Assembly: GCA_050115555.1 (NCBI GenBank)
Contig: JASFQI010000199.1
Coordinates: 1-8,908, forward strand
DNA from: JASFQI01 sp050115555
Lineage (GTDB): Bacteria; Desulfobacterota; DSM-4660; Desulfatiglandales; HGW-15
DNA: 8,908 bases
Reading direction: 5' to 3'
The first letter of the stretch is position 1. The number at the start of each line of letters is the position of its first letter. Positions 5,876 to 8,908 of the stretch are shown here, one piece after another. The position numbers and the translations under genes are program-made. Under the pieces are notes generated by a model that did no database searches, was not told the origin of the DNA, and saw nothing but the letters and a program-made list of their open reading frames with translations.

Positions 5876-8800
5876 CTATGCGGCCGATTCCCGCATCTTC
5901 ACAAGCCGGACCGTGTTGGTCCCGTCGGCACTGCGGGAGTAAAGCACACGGTCCATGTAGTTGTCCATGATGATGAGACCGAACCCGTGATCCTGCGTCA
6001 GGTCCACGGGGGGTGCGGGGCCCTCGATGCCCTGGAACGGCTTTCCCCAATGGCGCAGGGTAAATACCCACGAGTCTGGAAAGGCCTCGGCCGTCACATG
6101 GATGAGGCCTTCGGGGCGTTCATCGTACGCGTGCTTCACAATGTTGGACGCGGCCTCGTTCAGCGCAATCTCGATCTGCCACTGGACGTCCTCGTCCGGA
6201 CCCTCAACGCCTGCCTCTGCGCAGAACTGCAGGACGAAATCGCGCAGGGTTTCCAGGTTCTCATACCGGCTCAGAAGCTCCAGCTCCATGCGCAAGAGGG
6301 GAGTCCTTCCCTCGCTGTCGCCGATCTTCACGGCCACACAGGTCAAGTCGTCGGAGAACGATCGGGTGGCGGAAAACCCCATCACGGCGTTCCGGACCCG
6401 GTCGATGACCTGCTCTACGGAAAAGTGTGCGGATTCCCGGATGACCCGTGCCAGCCGTTCCTGCCCGAAGAAGCGTCCCTGGTCGTCCCGGGTCTCGGTG
6501 ATGCCGTCCGAGTAAAAGAAGAACAGGTCCCCCTCTTCAAACGAGACCGAGTCCGGTTGATACGTCTCCTTCAATCGAAACCCCAGGGGAACGTTTCGCC
6601 CCTCGAGCACGTTCACATCGTTCGTCGCGGCCTTTACATGAAGGGTCCGCGGGTGCCCGCAGTCCACAAACTCGAGCACGCTCCGGTCGAGGTCGAACCG
6701 CGCATAGGTAAGAGTGACAAAGGCCTCCAGGTCGATGAGCTCCAGGACCATGCGGTTATGGACGTACTGGACAATGTCCGCCGGAAGGGGCATTCGGCAG
6801 GTAGGTGAGAGCATGGCGCTCAGGGCCTTCAGGAAATGCCCCTTGGTCCCCGCACCGAGCAGGGCGGCGGGTACCCCCTTTCCCATGACGTCCCCCACGA
6901 TGAGGTCCATGACCCGGTCCGAGAGGGGGATGAACTCGTAGAAATCACCGTCGACCCGTTGGGAGGGTACGCTCATGGCGGCGATACGGATTCCGCTGAC
7001 GTTCCTGGGGGGGGAGCCCAGGAGTAACGTCTGCTGGATCTTCGATCCGATCTCGATCTCCCGTTCCCGGGCCGTGGCCAGGTCCTCCGCGGCCTGCTTG
7101 AGCTCGATGATCTCTCCGGCCTGCTCGGCAATTACCCGGAGCAGGGTGCGTTCCTCCACGAGGAACGGGCCTTCCTCCTGCCCCGGCCTCTCCTCCGTGT
7201 AGAAGATCTCCACATGGCCCGTCTGCCGCCCGCCGGCCTGGATGGTGCGCTTCAGGCCCCACGACGTCTCCTGAAAACCCGCCGAGACAAAGACCTTGCC
7301 TTCGTGCGTGAGGCGCGCACAGGCAATATCGGGATACTGCAAGGCGTCGGGGATGAGATCCACGACGCCTTGAAGCACGGACTCCAGACCGGCCGCGGGA
7401 TCCCCCTTGAGCCTCGACACGGCATACAGGCAATACACCTGCTTGTAGCGCATGTCGAGCTCCCGGGTCCGTTTTTCAAGGGCGGCCTCGGCCTGCTTAC
7501 GCTCCGTGATGTCGCGCACGATGGCCAGGGCGTTCCACTTGCCCTTGACCCGGCCCGAAGACAGGGACAGCTCGATGGGAAACTCCGACCCGTCCGCCCG
7601 AAGCCCTGCAAGCTCCCGGGTCTTCCCGAGCATCGCCCCCTGTCCGGTCTGCTTCCAGCGCTCCATCGCCTCGTCACACTCTTTGCGGTACCGTTCCGGG
7701 ACCAGCAGCTCGTGGGCGTCCTTGCCCACAACCTGCTTGGCCGTGTATCCGAACATGGTTTCCGCAGACCGGTTCCAGTAGGTAATCCTGCCCTGGTGAT
7801 CGATGGAGATGATGGCGTCCTGGGCTGCGCGGGCAAGGTTCTGGAACCTCTCCTCGATCTCCTCCCTGGCCTCCTCCGCGGCTTTGCGCGCGGTCACGTC
7901 CCGGAAGATGGCCCGGGTGGCGATGGGCTGGCCCTGCTCGAACTTGCAGTTGATATTCCCGTCTACATGAATCCTTTTCCCGTCCTTGGCCAGAAAGACG
8001 GCCTCCAGATCCTTGATGTTCTCCCCCGAGATCACCCGATCGAGCGCCTCCTTGCAGTGGGGCAGGCTCTCCGGGGCCACGACGTCGAAGACATTCAGCG
8101 CGGAGACCTCTTCCGGGGAGTACCCGAGGGTTTCCATCCAGATCCGATTGACGAAGAGGAATCGGCCGTCCGGCGAGACCGACTGGATAAGATCTTTGGC
8201 GTTGTCAAAGAGATCCCGAAGGTGCTCTTCGCTTTCCTTGAGGGCCGCTTCCGTGCGCTTCCGCTCCTCGATCTCCGTTTTCAAGCGGTCGTTGGCAACG
8301 GAGAGCTGTCTGGTCCGCTGCACCACCCGCTCCTCCAACTCGGCGTGCGCCTTCTTGAGGGCCTCCTCCGCGGCCTGCTGCTTTTGAAACAACAGGGCGT
8401 TTTCAATAGCCACGGCTGCCGAGCCGCTCAGGGCGGTCAACAGGTAGAGGTCGGATTTGCGGTATCCAAAGGGCTTGTCCACGCTGTGGACGTAGAGGGC
8501 CCCCAGGATGCGCGTCTTTCGAAGGAGGGGCACGCACATCACGGACTTGATCTGTTTGAGCGCCACGCTCTCGGGGATGTCTTCGGAATCCTCGAGCTCC
8601 GTGTCGGTCAGGATCACGGCCTTGCCTTCATCAATGGTGCGGTGAACAACGGTGAGGCTGTACTCGCCGCGTGGATCCCCTGGTTCAAAGCTCGTTTGGG
8701 AAGCGAGCTCGTTCAGTTGCCCCGTCTCCTCCTCGACCAAGAGGAGGGCCATGGTGTCCACGGGTGCGAGCGTGGTGAACACGCCGGTGACGATTCGGCC

Positions 8801-8908
8801 CAGCAGCTCCTGGAGGTCCAGGGATTGCATCAACAGACCGGAGACCTCGTGAACGATCTCCAGCTTCTCCCGGTCCGTGATCCGCCGGTCCTTGAGGAAC
8901 CGGAAACG
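5876..8908 (-). CDS. Multi-sensor SpoIIE/RsbU-type serine phosphatase fused to RsbW-like HATPase (5' end outside window)
   Basis: The frame is open to the right edge, so the true start lies outside; 1010 codons are visible (residue 1 is read from base 8908). Domains in order: GAF at about 30-175, ending in the typical AIENALLF; coiled-coil linker 176-225; PAS at 227-342; PAS at 354-470; a second GAF-like region at 488-605; coiled coil; PPM/SpoIIE phosphatase at 615-865; RsbW-type HATPase at 875-1005. Phosphatase metal-ligand aspartates are all seen: D653/D655 in VDGDFYEF, D673 in VGDVMGKG, D801 in SDGITE, D853/D854 in SDDLT. The HATPase has an N-box (E918, N922) and a GFGL glycine box (975-978), but His953 sits where an adenine-contacting Asp is usual. 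In RsbU/RsbW systems the phosphatase dephosphorylates, and the kinase phosphorylates, a STAS protein; the next gene is one, 27 bp away. No transmembrane segment is visible, so it is probably cytoplasmic. The visible N-terminus (RFRFLKDRRITDREKLEI) looks like the end of another domain, perhaps FHA. Confidence 0.93.
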   Translation of the reverse strand, partial: RFRFLKDRRITDREKLEIVHEVSGLLMQSLDLQELLGRIVTGVFTTLAPVDTMALLLVEEETGQLNELASQTSFEPGDPRGEYSLTVVHRTIDEGKAVILTDTELEDSEDIPESVALKQIKSVMCVPLLRKTRILGALYVHSVDKPFGYRKSDLYLLTALSGSAAVAIENALLFQKQQAAEEALKKAHAELEERVVQRTRQLSVANDRLKTEIEERKRTEAALKESEEHLRDLFDNAKDLIQSVSPDGRFLFVNRIWMETLGYSPEEVSALNVFDVVAPESLPHCKEALDRVISGENIKDLEAVFLAKDGKRIHVDGNINCKFEQGQPIATRAIFRDVTARKAAEEAREEIEERFQNLARAAQDAIISIDHQGRITYWNRSAETMFGYTAKQVVGKDAHELLVPERYRKECDEAMERWKQTGQGAMLGKTRELAGLRADGSEFPIELSLSSGRVKGKWNALAIVRDITERKQAEAALEKRTRELDMRYKQVYCLYAVSRLKGDPAAGLESVLQGVVDLIPDALQYPDIACARLTHEGKVFVSAGFQETSWGLKRTIQAGGRQTGHVEIFYTEERPGQEEGPFLVEERTLLRVIAEQAGEIIELKQAAEDLATAREREIEIGSKIQQTLLLGSPPRNVSGIRIAAMSVPSQRVDGDFYEFIPLSDRVMDLIVGDVMGKGVPAALLGAGTKGHFLKALSAMLSPTCRMPLPADIVQYVHNRMVLELIDLEAFVTLTYARFDLDRSVLEFVDCGHPRTLHVKAATNDVNVLEGRNVPLGFRLKETYQPDSVSFEEGDLFFFYSDGITETRDDQGRFFGQERLARVIRESAHFSVEQVIDRVRNAVMGFSATRSFSDDLTCVAVKIGDSEGRTPLLRMELELLSRYENLETLRDFVLQFCAEAGVEGPDEDVQWQIEIALNEAASNIVKHAYDERPEGLIHVTAEAFPDSWVFTLRHWGKPFQGIEGPAPPVDLTQDHGFGLIIMDNYMDRVLYSRSADGTNTVRLVKMRESAA

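Noticed and set aside
5729..6808. A 359-codon plus-strand open frame opposite the STAS gene and the HATPase/phosphatase domains
   Set aside because: Its translation has low-complexity shadow composition and no family motifs, while the minus strand shows every catalytic residue of known families.

Overview
The window is a compact, fully minus-strand stretch of a GC-rich bacterial genome. Read in the direction of transcription (high to low coordinates), it holds a SpoIIE-type phosphatase fused to an RsbW-like ATPase (cut by the right edge), a small STAS-domain anti-anti-sigma-like protein, four genes matching pelD-pelE-pelF-pelG in order and size, a 282-bp spacer, and the first 43 codons of a lipoprotein cut by the left edge. 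There are no tRNA, rRNA, CRISPR or insertion-sequence genes. The long plus-strand open frames are antisense shadows of these genes.

The organism is probably a Gram-negative bacterium of the Deltaproteobacteria/Desulfobacterota type. This is inferred from the multi-PAS/GAF SpoIIE architecture, a lipobox signal peptide, high GC content, and an intergenic TTCGTG-rich repeat of a style I associate with those genomes. It is not a firm assignment.

Region 8908-5510 is a two-gene partner-switching module. The first protein reads signals through GAF, PAS, PAS and a second GAF-like domain. It then carries a PPM-type phosphatase (RsbU/SpoIIE-like) and a C-terminal serine-kinase-type HATPase (RsbW-like). 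The second protein is the STAS substrate with a D-S-S-G phosphosite. No sigma factor is visible.

Region 5441-414 encodes the inner-membrane Pel polysaccharide synthase and export complex. PelD is the c-di-GMP receptor, with an intact RxxD I-site and a degenerate GGDEF. PelE is the membrane/TPR scaffold, PelF the GT4 glycosyltransferase and PelG the 12-TM transporter. All three internal junctions overlap (GTGA, 34 bp, ATGA), so the four are translationally coupled. The STAS gene lies only 68 bp upstream of pelD, so the switch and the synthase are probably co-transcribed.

Region 413-1 holds a spacer with tandem TTCGTG repeats, a hairpin and a weak promoter candidate. It is followed by a lipoprotein whose mature N-terminus resembles the start of TM1410/GH114-like polygalactosaminidases, which would suit a Pel-cleaving enzyme (PelA-hydrolase role). 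The most interesting point is that a serine-phosphorylation partner switch sits next to a c-di-GMP-gated exopolysaccharide synthase. This suggests dual control of Pel secretion.
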